Source: Gemmatimonadota bacterium (GTDB taxonomy: Bacteria; Gemmatimonadota; Gemmatimonadetes; Longimicrobiales; Gaopeijiaceae). From it: DNA of 63,335 nt. Positions 36,511 through 44,583 of the stretch are shown here, piece after piece. The stretch spans positions 1 to 63,335 of the forward strand of contig JAQBXY010000019.1 in NCBI GenBank assembly GCA_027623325.1, in the 5' to 3' direction. A program made the position numbers and the translations under genes. Position 1 is the first letter of the stretch. The number at the start of each line of letters is the position of its first letter. The notes below the pieces were generated by a model. The model was not told the DNA's origin. It did no database searches and worked only from the letters and a program-made list of their open reading frames with translations.

Positions 36511-37037
36511 TGTCCTGGCAACTCGATCCGGATCCAGCCTACGCCCGGGCGAGCGCCCCCTACGATCGCACCCCCGATGCCCCCGGCGACCGCGCCGAAG
36601 CCGGCCCAGCGAAGCGTGTTGCCCATGATGAGGCTGGCGGGCCCATCCAGGTCGTCCGTGACTCCCGCAGAGTGCAGCGCTAGGCCGACGGCCGCCCCCG
36701 CGAACACGCCTGCCACGAAGCCCATGCCGAAGCCATAACGAAGGCCTTCGCGTGGAGTGCGTTCGTCGAGAACCTCCAGGCTGGCCATGTCGAAGACGGA
36801 GACAGGCCAACCCTGTGCGAGCCCAACGACCCTGAGCGTAATGACGTCATTCCGCACCTCCCCAACCGAGGCGTCGACGGTCAAGGCGCCGGGGAGGCGA
36901 AGGCGCACGCTGTCGCCTTCCTCGACCCTCGAGGCATCCGACTGGGCGAGGAGATCGCGGGCGCTCGCTCCCAAGAGTAGCCCGCACACGAGAAGCGCGG
37001 TGACCGGGAGTCGGTGCGGCGGTCGTGCGTGCGGCAT
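36507..37037 (-). CDS. Exported protein with glycine-rich helices, unknown function
   Basis: A 176-residue protein with a signal peptide (RLPVTALLVCGLLLGASARD). Seen: a small beta domain (GDSVRLRLPGALTVDASVGEV and following), with strands ending in FDMASLEVLDERT, then two glycine-zipper hydrophobic helices (GFGMGFVAGVFAGAAVGLAL and GFGAVAGGIGGAIVGGA). I recognise this layout from many uncharacterised Gemmatimonadota-type proteins. Coupled by TTGA to the EamA transporter. Confidence 0.7.
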   Translation of the reverse strand: MPHARPPHRLPVTALLVCGLLLGASARDLLAQSDASRVEEGDSVRLRLPGALTVDASVGEVRNDVITLRVVGLAQGWPVSVFDMASLEVLDERTPREGLRYGFGMGFVAGVFAGAAVGLALHSAGVTDDLDGPASLIMGNTLRWAGFGAVAGGIGGAIVGGARPGVGWIRIELPGH

Positions 37038-37124
37038 GACGATCGGACGACCCCCGAACGGGTTCCGCCGGACACGGTCGCACCGGCGGGCTCAAGAGTA
37101 TCGAGCACGCCTATATTGTGGATC

Positions 37125-39320
37125 TCAGACTACGGCGTCTAGATAGAAGTCGAGTCGGAACCGTTTTGGGGCTCGCATCCCGTAACCACCGTCGAGACGA
37201 ATCAGCCCGTCGATGAGAGAGATGCCAGCCCCGAGCGAATAGAAGCCGTCGTCGAGATCGATGGCCCCTCGGTCCCCCGCCCAGCCGAAATCGGAAAAGA
37301 GTGAGATCAAGCCGAACGAGAATCCGCGGGCAAGTTCAGTTCGTGCGCGCCCGAAACTTCCACCCACCGCGATTCGCGGATCGTAGCCCCGCAGGGTACG
37401 CGGTCCCCCGACCGACCAAAGCCGCTGGGTCGGTACCGACCCCCACGACGTGCCGGCACCGGCCTCGATCGCGAAGCGGAGGTCCGCGGGCAGGGGGAAC
37501 ACCACTCGACCCACGAAGGAGCTACGGAGGTAGTCTCCGATCCCCGCCCCGCCCTGCAGCGTAAGGTCCATGCCTCCCTGAACTCGTCTCGGATCGGTTC
37601 CCCACCAGGGAGACACCTCGAGAGAACCCCCGTACTCCCATCCCTCAGCGGCGACGGCGTTGGGTCGGTAGGCCCAGTCCTGCCAGAAGTGGAACAGAGA
37701 GAACTGCGTCTCGACGGTGGCTGCACGCTGGTACTCGGCGTAACCCCGAACTCGAAAGGTCCTACGCCCGGCACTCGGTGGCGTCCACTCGAGTGAAGCC
37801 CCAGACCTCCGGTAGTAGTCGCCGTCGTCACGGCCGAAGAACCCCGCCATGATCGAGTTCCCCAAACCCAGGTGCCGCGCACCCTCGTCCATCGCGGCCA
37901 ACTCGTTGAAGGCTCCGAACGTGACCCGGCGGCGGAGCGTCTCGCGCGTGAGGTCGATCCGCGCGTTGGGTTCCAAGTCCGCGTAGCCCAGTCGCGCCGT
38001 CGCGGTGATCGAGAGCGGACCGGTGAAGGTCTGCGGTCGAAGTTGGCCCCGAGCCCCGAGTGACAGGCCTTCGACGCGGTTGAATCGAACCAGATCGGGC
38101 CGCTGGAGGCCCCAACGCAGGGTGGCGGGCACTTGAGCGGCACGGGCCAGCGGTAGGCTGGCGAGGTTGTCGAACATCACCTGGAGCTCGGCTTCCGATG
38201 CGAAGCCCGGAGCCTCCTCCCAGATGGGCGGAGGTAGATGGGGACTTTCCTGCAGGAACGCACGGTCCTCGGGCACGAGAAAGTGAGTCCGCGTACCGTC
38301 GTCGTGTCTCGATCCGCGCTCGGTGGCAGCCGGCACCGCCGCCCCGAAGGCCCGTTCGTTCAAATAGGCCATCGCCTCGGCCCGGGTCGCAAAATGGACT
38401 TCAGGCAGGTCCTGGCTCGGGTCGTCGATTGCGAGACTCCGCTCCGTAATCACGGACTCCATTTCGTAGGAGTAGTCGACCGTGATCGGAGCCTTCAGAA
38501 TACCGGCCCCCACAACCCCGTCCATGCGCATGCTTCTCGGGAGCCAGACCTCGAACTCCCACAGGGAGTAGTCGACGGCGATCATGGAGATCTCCGCGGT
38601 CCATGGCTTCAGGATTCCGGGGATGAAGCGCAGATCCTCATCCTCCTCTTCCTTCAAGTCCGGAATGTCGCGGAATGCGTCGAAGACATCGGAGAGGCGG
38701 TACACGGCCCTCACGAGCGACCCACTCACGGGCTCGATCCAAAGCGAACCCGTCATCCGATGGACGTCGGCCTCCCTCGGCACGACCTGCAACTCGATCG
38801 CCAGAATCTGCCGTCCGTCCGGGAGCGCGAGTGCGATGGTGTCGCCACTGGAGAACAAGTAGCCATTCGTGTGTTCGGGATAGAGTGGGTGTTCGAACCA
38901 GAAGTCCTCGTCCAAGTCGTCGTTCGAGGCGAATCCGAAGAGAAGTCGGTCGTCGAGCGGATCGAACGACTCATCGAATCGGTCGACTTCGAACCCCTCC
39001 ATTCCCACACCGACCGGCGTCTGCTCTCGAAAGGCGAGGACCTGAACAAAATTGTCCCCGTCCCGATTCCAGAAGAGCCGGTGCGCCGACTCGGCTCGGT
39101 ACAGCGTTCGGTCCTTCAGGGGCATCCGGAGGGAGGCCCCGATGCGTTGGCGCACCACAGCCGTGTACCGAAGTAGTGAGTCGTCGAAGCGAGTGCGCGC
39201 CTCAACGGCGGACGCGTGCAGGGTAGCGGCGGTCGGATCGCGATAGCTGTCGGTCTGCGCGGACGCGGCGGTCGGCGCCGCGAGGAGGCACCCGAGGGCG
39301 AGCAGGATCCGTCGGGTCAT
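37125..39320 (-). CDS. Outer-membrane protein with Omp85-like C-terminal barrel
   Basis: A 731-residue exported protein. Seen: signal peptide ending AASAQ; a soluble region of about 360 residues rich in beta strands (HRMTGSLWIEPVSGSLVRAV, YSLWEFEVWLPRSMRMDGVV), then alternating amphipathic strands to the C terminus with the Omp85-superfamily signature VGGPRTLRGYDP in the last third and a final strand ending in FYLDAVV. No POTRA repeats are recognisable, unlike BamA, TamA or FhaC. It is coupled by ATGA to the triple-repeat protein before it, so the two probably work together at the outer membrane. Function unknown. Confidence 0.7.
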   Translation of the reverse strand: MTRRILLALGCLLAAPTAASAQTDSYRDPTAATLHASAVEARTRFDDSLLRYTAVVRQRIGASLRMPLKDRTLYRAESAHRLFWNRDGDNFVQVLAFREQTPVGVGMEGFEVDRFDESFDPLDDRLLFGFASNDDLDEDFWFEHPLYPEHTNGYLFSSGDTIALALPDGRQILAIELQVVPREADVHRMTGSLWIEPVSGSLVRAVYRLSDVFDAFRDIPDLKEEEDEDLRFIPGILKPWTAEISMIAVDYSLWEFEVWLPRSMRMDGVVGAGILKAPITVDYSYEMESVITERSLAIDDPSQDLPEVHFATRAEAMAYLNERAFGAAVPAATERGSRHDDGTRTHFLVPEDRAFLQESPHLPPPIWEEAPGFASEAELQVMFDNLASLPLARAAQVPATLRWGLQRPDLVRFNRVEGLSLGARGQLRPQTFTGPLSITATARLGYADLEPNARIDLTRETLRRRVTFGAFNELAAMDEGARHLGLGNSIMAGFFGRDDGDYYRRSGASLEWTPPSAGRRTFRVRGYAEYQRAATVETQFSLFHFWQDWAYRPNAVAAEGWEYGGSLEVSPWWGTDPRRVQGGMDLTLQGGAGIGDYLRSSFVGRVVFPLPADLRFAIEAGAGTSWGSVPTQRLWSVGGPRTLRGYDPRIAVGGSFGRARTELARGFSFGLISLFSDFGWAGDRGAIDLDDGFYSLGAGISLIDGLIRLDGGYGMRAPKRFRLDFYLDAVV

Positions 39321-40567
39321 CGCTGGAATTCCAGTCGATCGAAGTCGCGCCAGCGGACCAGCCGAGTGGCCCTTCCGTCCGGTTCCACGAAGATCCCCAT
39401 GTTGCTTTCGCCCACGTCGTCGGAGCTGTCCAGGTCGACGGTTCGACCGTCGATCAACGTAACCGTCACACCGCCGGACTCATTTCTCCCGACCGATCGA
39501 ATCGCGCCGAACTCGATCGCAAAGTCTACACCGTCCCTCCACCCGTCGAGCGTTTCCCACCCTGCCGTTGCGTCATTACCCCAGCGAATTCCGCCGGAAA
39601 TCGTACGTCCGTCGCGGGCGTACACGGTTCCCCGCAGAGGTCCAATATCCTGACCGGAAGCGGATACCGCGTCGATCCGCGGCGCAGAACGGAACTCGAC
39701 GGACTCGAACGCATCCCAAGGCACCGTCACGCGCCCAAACAGCCTGTCCGAGACGTCGATGCCTCGGTTGTCGCGATCCACGTCGTTCGTCCCGCGCAGC
39801 AGGAGTGCAGTGCCGTCGCGGAGCGTAACCCTGGAGGCACGTTCCCCATCGCGCACGATCGATACGATGTCCCCGAAGGGAATCTCATGATCCTCGCGGC
39901 CCTCTCGACCATCCAGAAGGTCGGAGAAGAGCACCTCGTCGAGGTCCCACCCGATGTCGCCCTCGAACTCCACCCCGCTCCGAGTGGTCACGGTGCCGTG
40001 AAGACGCTCCGCAGCCGGCGTCGACTCCGCGGGGGGGGGCAAGAAGTCGACCCTCTCCAACTGGCGCCATCTCACGGTCGCAGGCTCGGCGCTGGGGTCT
40101 TCGATGACGATACCACGCATGCCTCGGCCGAGGTCGGTGGAGACACCCGTGAGTCGGACCTCCTCGCCCGACGTCAAATGGACGAGCGCGCGACGTTCGT
40201 CCAGGACGGTCAACGAAACGATGTGGGAGAACCGAATGCTGGAAGGCACGGTGATCGGATCGTCGCCCTCGGCGAGATCCCAGGTGATCCTCACGCCGAA
40301 AGCCTCCAGACTCCGCGCCCGGCGCTGAGCGGCCGCGTACTCCGGATCGAGGCTCTCGGCCTCCCGAAGTTGCCCCAAGGGAAGCTCCTTGGCCCCGTCG
40401 AGGAAGTCCGACCCGCTGACCTCGTTCCTGTCCCAGCGCAGATATCCCTCCAAGACGACTCCGTCGGTCGTGTAGACACGACCGTAGAGCCGGTCCTGCG
40501 GAGGCTCGGTGCCAAAGCCCATCCCGAGCATCACCGCCAGCATGGCTCCGAGCTGCATGGCACCCAT
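39317..40567 (-). CDS. Exported protein with three tandem beta-rich repeats
   Basis: A 416-residue protein with a weak signal (MQLGAMLAVMLGMGFG) and three copies of one domain at about residues 27-175, 189-292 and 311-414. Each repeat has the order (L)xGxVxTxDGxxxxGxIxWD, then DLLDG or equivalent, FGxIxS, VxLxDGxxxxLxGxxD, GIxVxD, and VxWxxFxxVxF. The first copy carries an insertion of about 45 residues. The pattern suggests small beta-barrel units that bind something repetitive or each other. ATG at 40567 was chosen; the frame is open to 40762. Unknown family to me. Confidence 0.7.
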   Translation of the reverse strand: MGAMQLGAMLAVMLGMGFGTEPPQDRLYGRVYTTDGVVLEGYLRWDRNEVSGSDFLDGAKELPLGQLREAESLDPEYAAAQRRARSLEAFGVRITWDLAEGDDPITVPSSIRFSHIVSLTVLDERRALVHLTSGEEVRLTGVSTDLGRGMRGIVIEDPSAEPATVRWRQLERVDFLPPPAESTPAAERLHGTVTTRSGVEFEGDIGWDLDEVLFSDLLDGREGREDHEIPFGDIVSIVRDGERASRVTLRDGTALLLRGTNDVDRDNRGIDVSDRLFGRVTVPWDAFESVEFRSAPRIDAVSASGQDIGPLRGTVYARDGRTISGGIRWGNDATAGWETLDGWRDGVDFAIEFGAIRSVGRNESGGVTVTLIDGRTVDLDSSDDVGESNMGIFVEPDGRATRLVRWRDFDRLEFQR

Positions 40568-40687
40568 CGATGTCCCTGATCCGTGTGGACGACGTCGTCG
40601 GAGAATCCTACGGCCTCGTACGGACGGACGTTTCAGGCGTAGGGTCGACAGGATTCCGCTCCGGCCCAACCCCCTTACCTTCCCCAG

Positions 40688-41236
40688 ATGACTACCGTTC
40701 CTGCAGGTACATACTGCCATGCGGCTCAGGGCCACGAATTCCACGGGCCCTACCACGACCACGAGTATGGCTACCCGCTCGAGGGTGACGACGCGCTCTT
40801 CGAGCGCCTGGTGCTCGAGATCAATCAGGCCGGTCTGAGCTGGCTCACGATCCTCAAGAAGCGTGCAGGCTTCCGGGCAGCGTACGACGGCTTTTCGCTC
40901 GAGCGTGTGGCACGATATGGCGAGCGCGAGCGTGAGCGCCTCCTGAGTGACCCGGGCATCATACGCAATCGCCTCAAGGTCGACGCGGCCATCGAGAACG
41001 CTCGACGAATCCTGGACCTTCGTGCGTCACACGGTTCGTTCACGCTCTGGTTGGATGCACATCATCCCCGAGACAAAGCCGAGTGGGTACGACTCTTCAA
41101 GCAGACGTTTCGCTTCACCGGGGGTGAGATCACCGGCGAATTCCTGATGAGCACCGGGTACCTCGCAGGAGCGCATCACGAGGCGTGCCCCGTCTATCAT
41201 CGGATCGCCTCCCTCGGTCCGCGCTGGATGCAATGA
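40688..41236 (+). CDS. tag: DNA-3-methyladenine glycosylase I
   Basis: A 182-residue base-excision repair enzyme removing 3-methyladenine. Seen: N-terminal zinc half-site YCHAAQGHEFHGPYHDHEYG, QAGLSWLTILKKRAGFRAAYDGF, FRFTGGEITGEFLMSTGYL and the second zinc half-site AHHEACPVY. The N terminus is more His-rich than in E. coli Tag. Its stop overlaps the next gene as ATGA. Confidence 0.94.
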   Translation: MTTVPAGTYCHAAQGHEFHGPYHDHEYGYPLEGDDALFERLVLEINQAGLSWLTILKKRAGFRAAYDGFSLERVARYGERERERLLSDPGIIRNRLKVDAAIENARRILDLRASHGSFTLWLDAHHPRDKAEWVRLFKQTFRFTGGEITGEFLMSTGYLAGAHHEACPVYHRIASLGPRWMQ

Positions 41237-42240
41237 AGTCAGCGACCGTGCCCGATCTTCCGCCCTTTTCACCTGCGAGGTGGGCCCGGGGGCCGAACGC
41301 TCAGACGCTCTGCGCGCGTCTCCTGCGACCGAAGCCGACCATGGCCATGGAACGGGAGCGGTTGGAGACACCGGACGGGGACTTCATCGATGTGGATTGG
41401 GCAGCAGACGCCGGGCCGGGAAGTCCGATCGCGCTCGTCCTGCACGGCCTCGAGGGGTCGTCGACCCGCCGCTACATCCACAATCTGTGTCGACAGCTTG
41501 GAGGGCGGGGAGTCCGCACCGTAGCCATGAATTTCCGGGGATGCAGTGGCGCGCCGAACCGGGCCCTGCGCTTCTATCATTCCGGGGATACCGCAGACGC
41601 CGCGTGGCTGCTCGGCCGAATCCGGGAGCGCCATCCCCACAGCCGCATCGGGGCCATGGGCTTCTCGCTCGGGGGTAACGTCCTTCTGAAGCTGATGGGT
41701 GAACGGTCGGACGGAGGCGTAGGTCTGCTGGATGCCGCCGCGGTGATGTCCGTGCCCTACGATCTGTCCGCGGGGAGTACCGAACTCGAACGTACCCGCA
41801 TGGGTCGCGTCTACGCCGCGTACTTCCTTCGCTCGCTCCAGAAAAAGGTCGCCAGCAAATGGGAGCGGCTGGGCGCGGCACTCGACCTCGAGGCGGTTCG
41901 CCGGGTGCGTACGATCCGCGACTTCGACGAACGTGTCACGGCCCCCCTCAACGGCTTCGTCGATGCGGAGGACTACTATTCGCAGTCTTCGAGCGTCGGA
42001 TATCTGAACAAGATTCAGGTCCCTACGTTCCTCCTGCATGCGGAAGACGACCCGTTCCTGCCGCGCGCCTCGATTCCGACGGACCCCACCCAGATCAGTG
42101 CGTCGACGAGGCTCGTGCTAACGCACGCCGGAGGCCACGTCGGCTTCCTCGCGGGAAGTCCTCGGGCGCCGAATTTTTGGGGAGAGGCTGCCGTAGCCCG
42201 CTTCCTGGCTGACTCCTTGGTGGAGCCTTCCGGGAGGTAG
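41233..42240 (+). CDS. YheT/ABHD1-type alpha/beta-hydrolase
   Basis: A 335-residue hydrolase of the YheT group. Seen: N-terminal WARGPNAQTLCARLLRP, LVLHGLEGSSTRRYIHNL, MNFRGCSGAPNR, the nucleophile elbow MGFSLGGNVLLK, an acid in LHAEDDPFLP and the His in THAGGHVGFL. The combination GPNAQT plus NFRGCSG is specific for this family. Overlaps tag by ATGA. Substrate unknown. Confidence 0.9.
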   Translation: MKSATVPDLPPFSPARWARGPNAQTLCARLLRPKPTMAMERERLETPDGDFIDVDWAADAGPGSPIALVLHGLEGSSTRRYIHNLCRQLGGRGVRTVAMNFRGCSGAPNRALRFYHSGDTADAAWLLGRIRERHPHSRIGAMGFSLGGNVLLKLMGERSDGGVGLLDAAAVMSVPYDLSAGSTELERTRMGRVYAAYFLRSLQKKVASKWERLGAALDLEAVRRVRTIRDFDERVTAPLNGFVDAEDYYSQSSSVGYLNKIQVPTFLLHAEDDPFLPRASIPTDPTQISASTRLVLTHAGGHVGFLAGSPRAPNFWGEAAVARFLADSLVEPSGR

Positions 42241-42255
42241 TCGCCGCGTCCGCGC

Positions 42256-42753
42256 TCAGCTCGTGAAGAACGCCTTCCCGTGCCAACTCTCCGCCGCGGG
42301 CCGCTCGAGCGAACCGTTCCGCGCCTGTCCGACCGTCGTGAGCGTGGTGTCGAAGATCTGACTCGTGGGAGACACGACTCCTGCAGTCGCCAGGGCGCGG
42401 AACTCCGAGCGGGTAACCGTGCGCACCGAGGCCTCCTCTCGGAACCACACGGGAGCATGATCGATGAACGTCACGCCTAGCTCCTCGCCCAGTTCTCGGA
42501 GGCGACCCACGAGCGCGTCGATCGAACAGCCGGACGGCGCTTCGGCATCGACATCCACGCCGATCAGGAGGAAGCGGCCCTCGCGGACCACGCGAGCCGA
42601 GCGGAGCGCTACGCCGTGCGCGGCCCACTGATCGAGGAAGCCGTCGACCACCGCCATACACCGATCGCTCTCGTTGCCTACGAGATCCCGACTGAGGGGA
42701 AATACCCAAAGGCGACCGTGATCGGGAAGTTGTTCGAAGGTAACACGTGGCAC
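42256..42753 (-). CDS. Conserved protein of unknown function, WAAHG/SGCSID family
   Basis: A 165-residue soluble protein. Seen: FEQLPDHGRLWVFPLSR, DQWAAHGVALRSA, RFLLIGVDVDAEAPSGCSID, and FIDHAPVWFR then VTRSEFRALATAGVV. I recognise the same order from proteins of Bacteroidota that are often mislabelled 'ABC transporter ATPase', though no Walker motifs exist here. The conserved Cys in SGCSID and His in WAAHG could be functional. GTG start two bases after the AI-2E transporter stop, so the two are one operon. Confidence 0.65.
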   Translation of the reverse strand: MPRVTFEQLPDHGRLWVFPLSRDLVGNESDRCMAVVDGFLDQWAAHGVALRSARVVREGRFLLIGVDVDAEAPSGCSIDALVGRLRELGEELGVTFIDHAPVWFREEASVRTVTRSEFRALATAGVVSPTSQIFDTTLTTVGQARNGSLERPAAESWHGKAFFTS

Positions 42754-42754
42754 A

Positions 42755-43828
42755 TCAGTCTCCGGCGTTCGCGCCTGCCGCAGCGACAGGGGGCGGATTC
42801 TTGTCGAGCAAAATGGCGATCCAGCGAAGATCGGTCGTGTTCTCCAGCCAGATCTTCACCATGACAGTGAGCGGTACCGACAAGAGCGCGCCCAGAGGCC
42901 CCCATGTCCATCCCCAGAACAGGAGGGAAAGTATGACGACGAGCGTCGACAGGCCGAGACGACGCCCCATTAGGTTCGGCTCGAGAATGTTACCGAACAG
43001 CGTATTCACCGTCAGGTATCCGAGCGCGACCAGCAACGCGTGAGCCCATGACCCCACGAGGATGACGCTCAACAGCACCGCGGGAATCGCGGCGATAATC
43101 GATCCGACCGTCGGGATGTAGTTCAGCAGGAACGCCGTCAGCCCAAGCAGTACGGGGAAGTCCAGCCCCATGACGTACGACCACGTTCCGAGGAGCAGGC
43201 CGGTCGCCAGGGATATCACCGTCTTGATGCCGAGGTACGTTTGGACCTCACGTATGACCTTCGCGAGCCGATCCTCATCGGTTGGAGCGTGCCCCGTGAC
43301 GTAGCGGAACTTGTCTGGAAAGACGGTCGCCTCGGCCAGCATGAACGCCATGATGAGAAAGACGAGAAACGTCATCGACAGAAGTTGCGCGATCCGGCCG
43401 ACCGCACCTCTGGCGAATCCGATCACCGCCGCCGGATTGATGAGATCCATGGTGAAGTACTGCGTCAGCACGATGTCGGTGCGGGCTTCGATGGACTCGA
43501 CCCAGGAGGCCTGCAACTGCTGCAGGGTGGCCACGTAGGTCGGGAGGACCTTCTGCAGTTCGGAGAAGGACTGACTGACCACCAGAATGAGTAAGCCGAC
43601 CACCGCGACGTTGAGGAAGACCGGGATCACGACGGCCGAGGCCTTGGGTACGTGATGCCTCCTGAGCCACATCATGATCGGCAGGCTCAACACCGCGAGG
43701 AAGAGAGCGAGCGCGGCAGGCAACAGGATCGGTGCCGCAAACCGGAGCCCAAAGACGATGACGACGAGACAGGCAAGACTGAAGAGGACGTCTACGCCCG
43801 TGTTCTGGTCCGTGCGCTCGGGGATCAT
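42755..43828 (-). CDS. AI-2E family transporter (PerM-like)
   Basis: A 357-residue inner-membrane protein with about eight helices. Seen: N-terminal FAAPILLPAALALFLAVLSLPI, a central periplasmic-side helical region, GIKTVISLATGLLLGTWSYV, LLNYIPTVGSIIAAIPAVLL and the signature LEPNLMGRRLGLSTLVVILSLLFWGWTWG-type block with GPLGALLSVPLTVM. Members export AI-2 or act as Na+(H+) antiporters; the function here is open. ATG at 43828 has no visible ribosome-binding site. Confidence 0.9.
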   Translation of the reverse strand: MIPERTDQNTGVDVLFSLACLVVIVFGLRFAAPILLPAALALFLAVLSLPIMMWLRRHHVPKASAVVIPVFLNVAVVGLLILVVSQSFSELQKVLPTYVATLQQLQASWVESIEARTDIVLTQYFTMDLINPAAVIGFARGAVGRIAQLLSMTFLVFLIMAFMLAEATVFPDKFRYVTGHAPTDEDRLAKVIREVQTYLGIKTVISLATGLLLGTWSYVMGLDFPVLLGLTAFLLNYIPTVGSIIAAIPAVLLSVILVGSWAHALLVALGYLTVNTLFGNILEPNLMGRRLGLSTLVVILSLLFWGWTWGPLGALLSVPLTVMVKIWLENTTDLRWIAILLDKNPPPVAAAGANAGD

Positions 43829-43932
43829 GTAATCGGGTATCGATCGGGTGGTGGGCCGGCAAACAGTACCCACATCCCTGGACGAGTGCCATAGCTTAAC
43901 CCGTCAACCAGTGGCCATACGAGCGCTTTACG

Positions 43933-44295
43933 ATGACCGAAGAGAAGATCCACATCCCGGACGACGACGAGGCGCTGTTGGCGCAGTGTCGGGTTGAGAC
44001 GTTCCGTTCGGGCGGGCCCGGTGGCCAGCATCAGAACAAGACGGAGAGCGCGGTACGCCTCGTCCACCTGCCGACCGGAATCCGGGTCATCGCAAGGGAA
44101 GAGCGAAGCCAGCACCGGAACCGGGGCGTGGCTCTCCTGCGCCTCCGGGAGCGGCTCGCGAAGTTGAACCAGGTACAAGTGCCGAGGAAGTCGACCAAGG
44201 TGCCCCGAGCGGCGACGAAGAAACGGCTCGAGGCCAAGAAGCGGCAGGGTGAGGTCAAGCGATTGCGCAAGCCCCCGGACCCTGGGCGGGACTAG
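43933..44295 (+). CDS. RF-1-domain ribosome-rescue protein (ArfB/MTRFR-like)
   Basis: A 120-residue peptidyl-tRNA hydrolase consisting only of the GGQ domain of class I release factors. Seen: FRSGGPGGQHQNKTESAVRL with the catalytic GGQ near residue 33, ARERSQHRNRGVALLRLRERL-type region, and a Lys/Arg-rich tail (ATKKRLEAKKRQGEVKRLR). There is no stop-codon-reading domain, so a role in freeing stalled ribosomes is expected; the basic tail resembles the ArfB tail that enters the mRNA channel. A tRNA gene lies 67 bases downstream on the other strand. Confidence 0.85.
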   Translation: MTEEKIHIPDDDEALLAQCRVETFRSGGPGGQHQNKTESAVRLVHLPTGIRVIAREERSQHRNRGVALLRLRERLAKLNQVQVPRKSTKVPRAATKKRLEAKKRQGEVKRLRKPPDPGRD

Positions 44296-44362
44296 CGTCC
44301 ACCGCGGGTCGAACGAACGGGGGGCCGGCCTCGCCGCGCTCACGGGAGACCGACCCCTCGAG

Positions 44363-44436
44363 TGGGCCCGCCAGGACTTGAACCTGGGACCTACCGATTA
44401 TGAGTCGGCTGCTCTAACCAACTGAGCTACGGGCCC
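44363..44436 (-). tRNA. tRNA with CAU anticodon (Met or Ile2)
   Basis: A 74-base cloverleaf on the minus strand: acceptor GGGCCCG/CGGGCCC with discriminator A, D-arm containing TAGCTCAGTTGGTTAGAGCA, anticodon stem GCCGA/TCGGT closing loop CTCATAA (anticodon CAT), and T-arm with GGTTCAAGTCC. A G1-C72 pair rules out initiator tRNA. Elongator Met and lysidine-modified Ile2 share the loop; the stem resembles Ile2 somewhat, but the call is not safe. No CCA is encoded (CTC follows the A). Confidence 0.95.
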
Positions 44437-44446
44437 GATGTTTACG

Positions 44447-44470
44447 AAGATAGCCCCCGACCGCGCCTCC
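44447..44470 (-). promoter_or_regulatory. Possible tRNA promoter
   Basis: On the minus strand a -10-like TATCTT (44452-44447) lies ten bases before the tRNA 5' end, and a poor -35 (TGACGG) lies about 17 bases further up. Only the -10 is reasonable. Confidence 0.3.
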
Positions 44471-44583
44471 CGTCATCGGCCGGGGCTCTACTATGGACCT
44501 CACGCCACCCCCCGCTAATTTCTACCGTCGGCTCCGCCCGATCGGGACGGAGCACACGCGCACATAGCGGAGTGCGACACCGA

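Noticed and set aside
44437-44583. Riboswitch in front of trkA (c-di-AMP or K+ type)
   Set aside because: A few GC-rich stems, but none of the conserved riboswitch core sequences could be matched.
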